Origin: Neocallimastix lanati (nom. inval.) | Lineage: Eukaryota; Neocallimastigomycota; Neocallimastigomycetes; Neocallimastigales; Neocallimastigaceae | DNA: 60,000 bases | Assembly: GCA_016946835.1 (NCBI GenBank) | Contig: JACVTC010000042.1 | Coordinates: 241,501-301,500, forward strand | Reading direction: 5' to 3' | Part shown: in pieces, positions 37,046-45,671 of the stretch | Layout: every line of letters begins with the position of its first letter | Position numbering within the stretch: position 1 is the first letter of the stretch | Made by a program: the position numbers and the translations under genes | The notes under the pieces: generated by a model | The model's database searches: none | Seen by the model: the letters and a program-made list of their open reading frames with translations, nothing else | What the model was told of the DNA's origin: nothing

Positions 37046-37289
37046 TTTTTTTTTAGTTATTATAATCATTAATTTTGATTGAATAATAAATATACAATAT
37101 AATTAATTATTAGAAGAAGTAAATATTTAATTTCAATATAAATAATTTTAATTTCAAGGATGGTTATATGGATTATTGAAAATATTAATAATTTTAATAT
37201 ATAGTAAAATTCAAGGGTTCCGATTGAATTTATAAATTCCTGCATGAATTTTGGTAGAAAAATTTATAGTCTTGGTAAGTGTTTTCCAA

Positions 37290-37415
37290 AAATAGTAGAA
37301 AATGGGATTCCTTAACGGGGTTCCAAAAATAGTAGTAGAAAATGGGATTCCTTAACGGGGTTCCAAAAATAGTAGTAGAAAATGGGATTCCTTAACGGGG
37401 TTCCAAAAAGAGTAA
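37290..37415. repeat. 40-bp direct repeats in the element A leader
   Basis: Three tandem copies with core AAAATGGGATTCCTTAACGG followed by GGTTCCAAAAATAGTAGTAG. They are GC-richer than the surroundings and lie between the primer-binding site and gag, where packaging or translation signals are common. Function unknown. Confidence 0.85.
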
Positions 37416-37445
37416 AAGTGCAAAGGTATTGTGCTTAGTTTAGTG

Positions 37446-37455
37446 GTGTTTTTAT
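37446..37455 (-). promoter_or_regulatory. Element A self-priming primer-binding site
   Basis: In the element sense this reads ATAAAAACAC, immediately after the 5' LTR. It is perfectly complementary to GTGTTTTTAT in the LTR (37647-37638 minus), which lies about 40 nt downstream of TATAAATA (37691-37684). There is no TGG-type tRNA site. Confidence 0.75.
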
Positions 37456-37637
37456 TGTAACGAATATTGGAATATCCGTGTTTTAAAGAGTGTAACACAA
37501 TAGGTAAGCACTTTTTGATTAATAAGTAATTTGGTTTTTTAAAATATAGTTTTATTAATTAAGAAATTTAAAAATATTAATTATAAAGATTAATTATTGT
37601 AATATTTCGAATTACTTATTAATTAATTCAATAATTA

Positions 37638-37647
37638 ATAAAAACAC
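37638..37647 (-). promoter_or_regulatory. Element A putative transcript 5' end and self-primer
   Basis: GTGTTTTTAT on the minus strand, pairing over all 10 nt with the site at 37446-37455. The TATA box CTATAAATAGG lies about 37-44 nt upstream, the distance expected for the start of transcription. Confidence 0.65.
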
Positions 37648-38099
37648 AATTTTTTAAAATCTTTTGGCTGCGAAATTCACTCCTATTTATAGTTTTTCAA
37701 AATTTAAATCCATAAAAATTTAAAACCATAAAATCATTAAAAAGTTTCATAAAAATTGATTATTTTCGGTTAAAAAGAATCTAAAAGAAATAATGATAAA
37801 AGATAAATTAAAATAGAATTTCTATCTGATTTGTTTCTATTAATTTCTAAGAATTTCTTTTGTTAATTTTTTTTATAGAAATTTATACAGAAACAAATAC
37901 AGAAACAAATACAGAAATGAAGTATAAAAATTCTTTAAAATTTAAATGATATAAAATTTTAGTAAAGGTGTGAGTCGAACCCTAGTGGTTCAGGCTGAGG
38001 TCATAGTGACTAACCACTATGCCAGCATTCTAATTTCTAATTTTTTTTAAGATTCGTTACATTATTAAATATTTTATATTGTTTTTCAAAATATAAAAG

Positions 38100-39163
38100 T
38101 GTCGCGATTACGAGGTGATTTAGTTTGAAATCACTTTGGAATTGCAAACAAAAATATTATTCAATCGTCATTAATTCATTATATAATATTATATTATTTA
38201 TTATTACTAAATATGATTCATATTAAACAATTTAAATATAAAAATTTATTTTAAATTTTTCAATAATTAAATAATAAAATAATGTGTGATTTAAGACTCA
38301 CTTCAATGAGTCATATCTCGCCAAATAATTGAGTTTCGCGCTTGGTATTATGCTCATTCGGAAGCTTTAGCTTCCGAGAAGAAAAATATCAAATTTTTAG
38401 CTCGATATCTCCACTGGTTCACGAGATATCGTGATTCAAAGTTTTGGATAAATATCAATAATATATATATAATATTGGAGAAATTATTTTGATAGGGCCC
38501 CTTAATAATTAATCCATTACTATACAAATTATTATATAATTTATCCATTAATAACAAATAATTATATTATGTTTAAATACGAATTATTATATTATATTTT
38601 TACTAACAATTATGTTTTATTTTTATTAGTTATAATTATTTAGATAATGACTTTAGAATAATATTCTGACTCAATATGAATAATGAAAATGACTAGTCTT
38701 ATGAATAATGAATAATAAAAACAATATCTCCTTTAGTTTTATATTTTATTTAGATAGTTTATTAATTAAATAGTTTAGTTTTATATATATAAAAAATACA
38801 TGTATTAAATAAATATTATTATAATAATTATTTTTAGAAAATAATATAAAAAGACATTAATTTGATTTAGAATTAAATCTTTGTAAGATTATTAATATAA
38901 GAATAATCTATTATAGTAATAATAATAATTAATTAATAATAATTATAAATAAAAGTTATAAATATAAAAAAGAAACTTTTAAATATATTTTTATAATATT
39001 TTATTAGTGTTTATTATAATAAAAAGTATTCTTTTATTTCAATAATTATTTGATCAATATTTTATAAGAATCTAATCCTTTTTATTACTATATAAGGACT
39101 TGTTGACCTAGTTAAATTATTTAAAATTTATATATTTCTAACCCACATTAGAAATCCTTTACA
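38100..39163 (+). mobile_element. Solo LTR (1064 bp)
   Basis: Begins TGTCGCG and ends TTTACA, with 5-bp target duplication AAAAG at 38095-38099 and 39164-39168. It interrupts the element B 5' LTR; the uninterrupted sequence is seen at 28066-28090. It has no coding content. TATATAAGG near 39082 suggests plus orientation. Two strong hairpins, CGGAAGCT/AGCTTCCG near 38360 and GATATCTC/GAGATATC near 38403-38430, stand out. No full-length partner is in the window. Confidence 0.85.
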
Positions 39164-39197
39164 AAAAGAACTAAAAAATATTCTTTTTTAAATCTTT

Positions 39198-39207
39198 GTA
39201 AGATTAT
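39198..39207 (+). promoter_or_regulatory. Element B putative transcript 5' end and self-primer
   Basis: GTAAGATTAT, perfectly complementary to ATAATCTTAC right after the LTR (39398-39407). In the uninterrupted LTR it starts about 31 nt after the TATA-like ATATAAAAG. The 3' LTR carries the same sequence. Confidence 0.7.
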
Positions 39208-39397
39208 TATTTACAAATAATCTGATAACTTTATAATAAAACATATTAAATAAAAATATAGTTAATTAAAAGTTTAATAATAAAATAATATTTTATATTT
39301 GAATAAATCAATTTATAAAAATAAAATAATATCAAAAGGTTATTAGATTAAAGGCTTCCAACCAAGTTTACCCTTTAATCTAAGTACCAACTTAACA

Positions 39398-39407
39398 ATA
39401 ATCTTAC
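39398..39407 (+). promoter_or_regulatory. Element B self-priming primer-binding site
   Basis: ATAATCTTAC directly abuts the LTR end (TTAACA at 39397). It does not begin with TGG as sites for tRNA 3' ends do, but matches the LTR site at 39198-39207 as its exact reverse complement. Confidence 0.75.
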
Positions 39408-39431
39408 CGCTATTTTAGAAACTTCCTTGGA

Positions 39432-40655
39432 ATGCCTAAAATTGGATTAAGACACTCGGGAATGTATTCAGCTAGATCGGATGAAGAAATGGATATGAAT
39501 AAAGAAGACTCAGTACAACAATTGCGATCCGAAGCCACCCAAGCTTGTACCACCTTAGCAGAAGGTGTTCAACAGTTAAGAAATGATACCTCACAAGCTT
39601 GTAATAGTATAGTTTCTGGGGTGAATGAAAACTTCGTTTCCAAAGAAGACTTACAAAATTACCATCAAGAGGTAATGAAACAATTCGGAGCTTATGATAA
39701 AATGAATAATGAAATATTGGCCTCTTTAGAATCTTTGAAGAAGGCTACCCTCTATTTTAAGCATGAATTATGTAATAAAACTCAAGTAGAAAATACTTCT
39801 TCTGGTGCTACCTCGTCGATACCGTTGACATCTGGAAATCCTACGGTAAACCTCCATTCTGTTTTCGATGATAATATCTCAACTACTACAAGATATGACA
39901 ATGATCATGATGTTATCATGCAATCTGCTTACCCTATTAATATTCCTCAAGTTCCCGATCCAGGTTTGTTTTCAGGTGATATTTCTGAAACCGAACTTTT
40001 CTGTCAACTGTGTGGGGACACATTTAAAACCTATCCATGTAAGTCTTGGCCTGAAGATTCGAAAATCAACTTTGTGCAATCAAGATTAAGAGAAGCTGCT
40101 AGAAGTTGGTACCAAACAAAATATTCCAGTAGTCCTCCTGCTTCCCTAGAGGCTCTTCTTAATGAATTAAAAGAAGCTTTTCCTGATGTTGTCAGCAAAA
40201 AGTTAAAGAAAATTAATTTAATAAATCTTAAACATTCTCATGGTAATATTAAGGACTATATCGATTCTTTCCGTAAACTAACAGCTGATCTTGGTTGGCC
40301 TGAAGAACCATTAGTATTATTTTTCTATAATGGTCTTCATCCAAAATTTAAAGAAGAAATTAATAAAATGGAGAAGTTTCCAGAGAAAATAGAAGAAATT
40401 ACAACAAAGTGCATATTGTTTGAATCTTCTCAAGAAACTAAATTAAAGATAAATCAATTAACCAGCAATAAAAATTATAAGAGAAAGAACTCTCATTCTT
40501 ATCCCAATAGTGAAAACAAGAATAAGAAGAATAACAATTATTACAATCATAGTAAAAATAATAACTTCCATAATAATAAATCTAAGGTTAATTCCAGTTA
40601 CAACAACCGAGAAAATTATGTTACCGAAGTCCAAAAAATTAACTCAAAAAACTAG
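39432..40655 (+). CDS. gag: Element B Gag
   Basis: 407 codons from ATG 39432, only 24 nt after the primer-binding site. The N-terminal 130 residues look helical and acidic/polar. Residues 165-330 match the retrotransposon Gag capsid family: RLREAARSWY, an IKDYIDSFRKL segment, LGWPEEPLVLFFYNGLHP. The C-terminus is Asn/Lys-rich and basic with no CCHC knuckle, so nucleic-acid binding would rely on the basic tail. The reading frame stops at TAG directly after a -1 slippery heptamer. It is related to Gag of element F (57739-58596). Confidence 0.9.
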   Translation: MPKIGLRHSGMYSARSDEEMDMNKEDSVQQLRSEATQACTTLAEGVQQLRNDTSQACNSIVSGVNENFVSKEDLQNYHQEVMKQFGAYDKMNNEILASLESLKKATLYFKHELCNKTQVENTSSGATSSIPLTSGNPTVNLHSVFDDNISTTTRYDNDHDVIMQSAYPINIPQVPDPGLFSGDISETELFCQLCGDTFKTYPCKSWPEDSKINFVQSRLREAARSWYQTKYSSSPPASLEALLNELKEAFPDVVSKKLKKINLINLKHSHGNIKDYIDSFRKLTADLGWPEEPLVLFFYNGLHPKFKEEINKMEKFPEKIEEITTKCILFESSQETKLKINQLTSNKNYKRKNSHSYPNSENKNKKNNNYYNHSKNNNFHNNKSKVNSSYNNRENYVTEVQKINSKN

Positions 40656-40678
40656 ATAATGGACTTCCCAAGAAGTCC
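40646..40678 (+). promoter_or_regulatory. -1 frameshift signal, element B gag/pro
   Basis: Slippery heptamer A AAA AAC at 40646-40652, in phase with gag and directly followed by the gag stop TAG. After an 8-nt spacer comes a 7-bp hairpin, GGACTTC CCAA GAAGTCC (40661-40678). Protease lies in the -1 frame. Heptamer, spacing and hairpin are those of known retroviral signals. Confidence 0.8.
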
Positions 40679-41101
40679 TCTCCGATTAAAACTATTCAAT
40701 ATAATTATCCAACTTTAAACCCTCCTCTTCCTAATTCTTTCTTTTTGTTTAAATCATTTATCCCAACAATAAACAAAAGGAACAAAAACATTAAATTACA
40801 AACCAAATCAATGTTAGATTGTGGTTCTTACTGCAATTTTATTTCTACCAATTTAATCTCTCGGTTAAATCTTGTACCTCAAAAACTTAATAATAAAATA
40901 TATATAAAAGGTATTAGTGGTGATACAGATTCCATTAATGAATTTGTGTCTTTAAATTTTCAACTAAAAATCAAAATTAACAATACGTTTCATTTAATCA
41001 AATTTAAAGAAAAATTCCTTGTGTCAAAACATATTCCAGTGGATTTACTCCTTGGAAATCAATTTATGAAAAACTATAAAATACATTTTAGTTCTGTATA
41101 A
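40646..41101 (+). CDS. pro: Element B protease (-1 frame)
   Basis: Open in the -1 frame from the slippery site. Retropepsin motif MLDCGSYCNFIS, with D-C-G in place of the usual D-S/T-G (still an Asp-x-Gly core), and LLLGNQFM at the C-terminal end of the domain. It stops at 41101, where pol should continue; pol lies on the other strand at 31871-28732. This is one breakpoint of the inversion. Confidence 0.8.
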   Translation, partial: KKLDNGLPKKSSPIKTIQYNYPTLNPPLPNSFFLFKSFIPTINKRNKNIKLQTKSMLDCGSYCNFISTNLISRLNLVPQKLNNKIYIKGISGDTDSINEFVSLNFQLKIKINNTFHLIKFKEKFLVSKHIPVDLLLGNQFMKNYKIHFSSV

Positions 41102-41661
41102 TATTTTCTAAACCTTTGAAATAAACTAAAAATAAATCAAAAATCAAAAATAAATTAAATCTTTATTAAAAATAAAAATGAACTAAAATACAGAATTTCA
41201 ATAATAAAAAAAAATGATCTAAAATACAGAAAATATCAATTCTGTATAATTCTCTCTCTGAAAAACAATATCAAGAAGAAGCTACCGCCCGGAATGCCCT
41301 TCGTGATACAAGCTCTAAATTAATTTTTTATATTTTAATTTAATAAATGTTATTTTTTTTTTTTTAAAAAATAATTTAAAAAAAATTAAAATAAAATAGT
41401 TATAATAGTTTTTTTTTTATAAAGAATATATTAATAATAAATAAAATGTATTAAAATAAAAGTATAAAAAGAAGAATAAATTTCTTTCTTTTTAATACTG
41501 GGAACAAATAATTTTAATTTTAAATTTAAATAAAGAATATTTTAAAATTTAATTTTTTTTTTTTCTTGTTTCCAAACTTATTTTTATAGTTATGTGTTAA
41601 TATTTATTTTTTTTTTGTTTTGAATATCTTAGTGTTTCAACCCCAGCCCGTATCATTTTTG
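41102..41661. other. Non-coding; presumed original flank beyond the inversion breakpoint
   Basis: AT-rich, with one less AT-rich patch (41277-41320) and short repeats of AAAATACAGAAT, also present at 31885 near the other inversion end. No gene. Confidence 0.4.
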
Positions 41662-42635
41662 TGTAATATTCATACTAAGTTCTATCACTAAATATGATTA
41701 TTAACTTCAACTTAATGACTAATTCATTAAGTTGAGAAATAAAATAAAAATAAAAATTTTACCTAAAAAGAGAGTTTATTATAAAATTAATTATAATAAC
41801 AACACAAAAAGTAAAAGAAGGAATATTTAGATAAATTTGGTTTTAAAAAATATGTTTTTTGAATAAAATGTTTTATTAATTTATTAAATTTTAAAATATA
41901 AAATTGCTATTATTATAACTATATTTTTATAATAATAACTCTTGATTTCTTAAAAGGAAATCAAGAGCCTTATTTATATTTTTTTATGGAAATAAGGTTA
42001 AATAAAAAGGTTTTCTAATCTTAAAAAATATCTTATCTAGAAAAAGATTAGAAGAAAAAACTAGATAAGTTTTTTGATCGATATTCTATTCATATCGATC
42101 ATCGTATATATTAAGTAAAACCAAATATATTATTTTATATTTGGATAAAACCTTAATATATCGATTTCCTAAATTTTAATTTAGATCATCTAATAAAAGG
42201 AAAAATCAATAATAACCGGAATGATCTAAATTATTCTATCGTTCTAAATATTATTTTTAAAATCTAATCTAAACTTATAAACATAAAACTATCTTTAAAC
42301 TAGAATACAGAATTATAAAAAATACAGAAACTTATTAATTGTTCTTTTAAATGTACAATGTAAAAAATAAATAAAACTAATGTTTACATTAACTTGATAA
42401 TTAAATGAATAACTAAATAAAATTAATAATATTAATAAGTGTACATATAATAATTATTTAAATAAATTTTCTAATATTATTTAAGTGTATGAATAATTAC
42501 AATTATAATAAATTTGATAATAATATCTCAATGTATGAATTAATTATAATTTAAATAAATTTATAATTATTATCAATAATTATAAAGACTAAGAAATAAT
42601 AATTATTTATTAGTAAATAATTATTATTTCTTACA
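41662..42635 (-). mobile_element. LTR of the F family, minus orientation
   Basis: About 974 bp on the minus strand from TGTAAG (42635) to ATTACA (41662). It shares with the LTRs ending at 51697, 54963 and 55912 a terminal hairpin and the module TATAAATA - CTCTTGA..TCAAGAG hairpin - TTATTATT (here near 41985-41930). It has no self-primer site after its end, so it is a solo or truncated LTR. Confidence 0.65.
42590..42633. other. 20-bp perfect inverted repeat at the LTR start
   Basis: Arms TAAGAAATAATAATTATTTA (42590-42609) and its exact complement (42614-42633), with a 4-nt loop. It sits at the very start of the LTR. Weaker versions are at the starts of the related LTRs near 50915 and 53960. 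Confidence 0.85.
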
Positions 42636-42639
42636 TTTT

Positions 42640-43300
42640 GATACGAAATATTAATAAATAGTTAAAATTAGTAAAATTGTTGATAGTAATGTTAAGATAA
42701 TAACTGAATTTCAATTTCAATTTCGATAATTCAGTTATTTGAATTTCAATATTAATAAAAAATAATAATATAATAATTATTATTAAATTAATTTTATTAA
42801 ATATTTAGGAGTCTAGGCCAACTAATTACTAAATATTATTAACATATTGAATTTAATATATATTAAATAATGTAAACACGTGATTGTCATTAAATTAATT
42901 TCTACATATTATATTTTAATTATAAAATATAATATTTAGCTATATTAGATTCTTATATTTTATTTATATTAAATATTTATATTATTATCATAGTTTATAT
43001 TAAATATTTATATTATTATCATAGTTTATATTATCAATATCAAACTTATATTAATGCTATTACATATTCATATTAATAATTAATATTTTAATAATTAATT
43101 ATTTTATATAAATACATGTTTAAATCTTTTGATTAATCCTTTGTAGGATTTTTGTAATTTAAATTATAGTAATAATTATATAAAATACTAATGTAATAAA
43201 ATATTATTAAGATTAAATAAAATTTATATTTTAAATAAAAAACTTATTCATAAAATTTACTAATAACAATATGTTTTAAATAAGAGTAAATTTAAGTTAT
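42640..43300. repeat. Inverted repeat, arm 1
   Basis: The reverse complement recurs at about 52660-53260. Shared landmarks include TTGATTAATCCTTTGTAGGA, GTCTAGGCCAACTAATTA-like sequence and GAATTTCAATATTAATA. Some mismatches and small indels. Perhaps an older LTR. Confidence 0.75.
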
Positions 43301-43756
43301 ATATTAATAAATTACTATAATTTGGCATCTTGACCTAATCGTTAAGACCAAATTATCACAAAACTTTGACAAGTAAGAATAATATAGTTTTTAAAGTTAA
43401 ATAGTTTATTTTATGTTAGTATAATATTAAAAGAATATAAATAAACAATTAGTTAGTTAGTTAGTTAATTTAAGAAAGAGATATGTATATAATATTCTAG
43501 AGATAATTATATAATAATATTGAATTAGAGGAGTAATTAATATTATTATATAGATTATAATAGAATAATAATTGCATAATTGGTTGTACTTAAATTAAAT
43601 AAAGAATAATAATAATAAAAGATTGACATATTTCAATTATTGTGTGAATTATTATTATTGAAGTATAATTATTCTTATAGAATTTATTAAGTGTTTACGC
43701 ATAAGATTACACCCTGATCCCTATACAAGTTAAAAATCTTGTATCATTTTTGATAA
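43301..43756. other. Non-coding, single copy in this window
   Basis: A possible weak hairpin TAATTTGG/CCAAATTA at 43318-43360 and a short TTAG repeat (43450-43466). No coding content. Confidence 0.4.
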
Positions 43757-44025
43757 AATGGTAAAGAATGAATTAATAACCTTTATTTTATTATTAATAA
43801 TTCTTTACTAAATTGTACTTTCCTATATTCTTGATAACCTAAACTTAATAATAAAATTTAATTTATTTGGATATAAATTAATTTTAACTTGTAAATAATG
43901 TAAATCAATTTTAATTAATTACTTTATTGTTATATTATTAAATATATGTATATATTAAAGTATTATTGTAAATATTAAAATTATACTTTTAAGATACTAA
44001 ATTATTAAAACTATTAATTAAATAT
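43757..44025. repeat. Direct repeat S, left part
   Basis: Matches 51705-51970 in the same orientation. It continues beyond element D at 49416-49990 (matching 51965-52640). The second copy is uninterrupted and therefore preserves the empty target site of element D. Confidence 0.85.
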
Positions 44026-44586
44026 TGATATAAAATGAAATATTCAAACCTTAATTAATATAAAATTAGTTTTTATTATTCAAACATAAATTAATGTCAT
44101 AAATCAAATTTAAATCTAATGATTTTACAACAATTTCAATATGTGGCTTGATTTCTATATATTAATTATATATTTAATTAATAATAAATTTTATAGCATA
44201 AATCAATGTTTTAATTATATTCTTATCATTTTATATTTATATTTATATAGTTATTAAATATTTCCTTAAATAATAATTATTAATAGTTTATTCTAATCAC
44301 AGGAACAATTAATTAAATAGTTAAATATAACTAAATAACATAAAAATAAAGCATTTCTCTGAATTAAGAGCAGGGCTGTAGTCGTCGTTGTTAAGTAAAA
44401 GTTAAGATTAAAAGATATATTATGTTAAGTTAGTTTGTAATTAAAAGAATAAGAAAGTTGTTAAATAGTCTTTTTAAATATATGTAGTTTCTATATAAAA
44501 TTAAATAAATAAATAAATAATAAATTAATAAATTTAATAAATAAATCCCAACAAAAGTACATCGAACTTTTGAGTTGTATATCATT

Positions 44587-44602
44587 TGGTGGAGATATCG
44601 GC
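44587..44602 (+). promoter_or_regulatory. Element D primer-binding site
   Basis: TGGTGGAGATATCGGC, 2 nt after the 5' LTR, complementary to a tRNA 3' end (GATATCTCCA-CCA). The tRNA is not identified. Unlike A, B and F, no complementary segment in its own LTR was seen. Confidence 0.65.
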
Positions 44603-44669
44603 TCTTGTGGGAGGAAAAATATATTTATTAAATTTTGATATTATTTTTTTTAATAAAATAAAATAAAAT

Positions 44670-44728
<59 letters not shown>

Positions 44729-44782
44729 TTTTCGATTAAAGAATTTTTCAGTCAATTAGAAAATAGAATTAAAGTTAAAAAT

Positions 44783-45649
44783 ATGACTGAAGAATTAATT
44801 AAAAATCAAAATAAACTAATGCAATTCCAATGCATTCAAGTCCTTTCAGATTCAAATAAGGATGTTGATGCTTGGTATAACCAGATGAAGGCTTGGATCA
44901 CTCTTTACCAAATTACTGATGAAAAAGAAATTTTTAATAATTGCAAATTTAAAGTGATTGGTAAAAGTATCCATTGTCTTAATGCATTAGTAACTAAAGA
45001 TGTGCATAATAACATTGTTTATCCATCTTTAGAAGAAATACGTGATGCTCTTCTAGAATTTCATGACCTATATATGGATCCAGAAGACATCATTGACAAA
45101 CTTAAAAATATGGCAATATCTACCAGAGGAAATATAAAGGAATTTAATAAAGAATATAAAGAATTATATAATAAACTCGATGAAGATGATCGTAGATGCA
45201 TTTCTGTTTCTGATTATTTGAAGTCAATTTTTAACAAGAAAGAAGCATGGAAAGGTGTTAAACTTGCGGGAAAAAGAATTAGTCTAGCAAAAGCTTTTTC
45301 TACAGCCGAATTAATTGATGAAGTTGAAAATGAATGTGGAAAAAGAACTAGTAACTCTAATGGAAATTCTTCTTACAACCAAAAATTTAATTCACATAAT
45401 AACAAAATTTTTAATAATAAACCAGTCACTCACGAATCACGTGATAATAATTTCAAAAATAATAATTTGAATAATGATGGAAATAAAGGTAAATATAGAG
45501 TCCAGATGTGCTATTTTTGTAATGAAGAAGGTCATAAGAAATACAATTGTCCAAAATTTAATCACTTTGAATATTTGAAATACCAAAGAATGCTAAATGA
45601 AGAATCAAGTGGTTCTGCTAATGTCTCAAACGAACGTTTAAACTACTAA
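44783..45649 (+). CDS. gag: Element D Gag
   Basis: The first ATG is at 44783 after a long A-run (the frame is open from 44726 but without ATG), giving 288 codons. The middle matches retrotransposon Gag: WYNQMKAWITLYQITDE, LEEIRDALLEFHD, and a helical segment around NIKEFNKEYKELYNKLDEDD. A CCHC zinc knuckle is near the C-terminus (CYFCNEEGHKKYNC). It ends ERLNY-stop at 45647-45649, two codons after a slippery heptamer. Confidence 0.9.
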   Translation: MTEELIKNQNKLMQFQCIQVLSDSNKDVDAWYNQMKAWITLYQITDEKEIFNNCKFKVIGKSIHCLNALVTKDVHNNIVYPSLEEIRDALLEFHDLYMDPEDIIDKLKNMAISTRGNIKEFNKEYKELYNKLDEDDRRCISVSDYLKSIFNKKEAWKGVKLAGKRISLAKAFSTAELIDEVENECGKRTSNSNGNSSYNQKFNSHNNKIFNNKPVTHESRDNNFKNNNLNNDGNKGKYRVQMCYFCNEEGHKKYNCPKFNHFEYLKYQRMLNEESSGSANVSNERLNY

Positions 45650-45671
45650 GAGGGAGTGAACGTTCTCCCTT
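45637..45671 (+). promoter_or_regulatory. -1 frameshift signal, element D gag/pro
   Basis: Slippery heptamer T TTA AAC (45637-45643) in gag phase, 6-nt spacer TACTAA containing the gag stop, then a 7-bp hairpin: GAGGGAG (45650-45656), loop TGAACGTT, CTCCCTT (45665-45671, outer pair G-T). The -1 frame is open from the heptamer through protease and integrase to 48834. Confidence 0.85.

Larger units (their letters stand above)
32805..38061 (-). mobile_element. Element A: chromovirus-type LTR retrotransposon lacking RT and RNase H
   Basis: Two 606-bp LTRs (32805-33410 and 37456-38061) look identical and have 10-bp inverted ends TGTAACGAAT/ATTCGTTACA. The target duplication TTATT is at 32800-32804 and 38062-38066. 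Polypurine tract AGAGGAGGACCA is at 33422-33411 (minus). The coding region on the minus strand is gag - protease - integrase - chromodomain. It is inserted in the 5' LTR of element B, and joining its flanks recreates the sequence at 28076-28146. Apparently identical LTRs mean a recent insertion. Confidence 0.95.
32416..39397 (+). mobile_element. 5' LTR of element B, interrupted by two insertions
   Basis: Three LTR segments, 32416-32804, 38067-38099 and 39169-39397, join after removing element A (with TSD TTATT) and the solo LTR (with TSD AAAAG). Together they give 651 bp, against 647 bp for the 3' LTR (27845-28491). TATA-like ATATAAAAG lies at 38091-38099, and the putative transcript start with self-primer at 39198-39207. 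Confidence 0.85.

Noticed and set aside
37446-37455. tRNA-His-like 5' region before the element A LTR (TTAGTTTAGTGGT)
   Set aside because: Weak D-arm resemblance only; the perfect 10-nt match to the LTR start site is a better explanation of primer binding.
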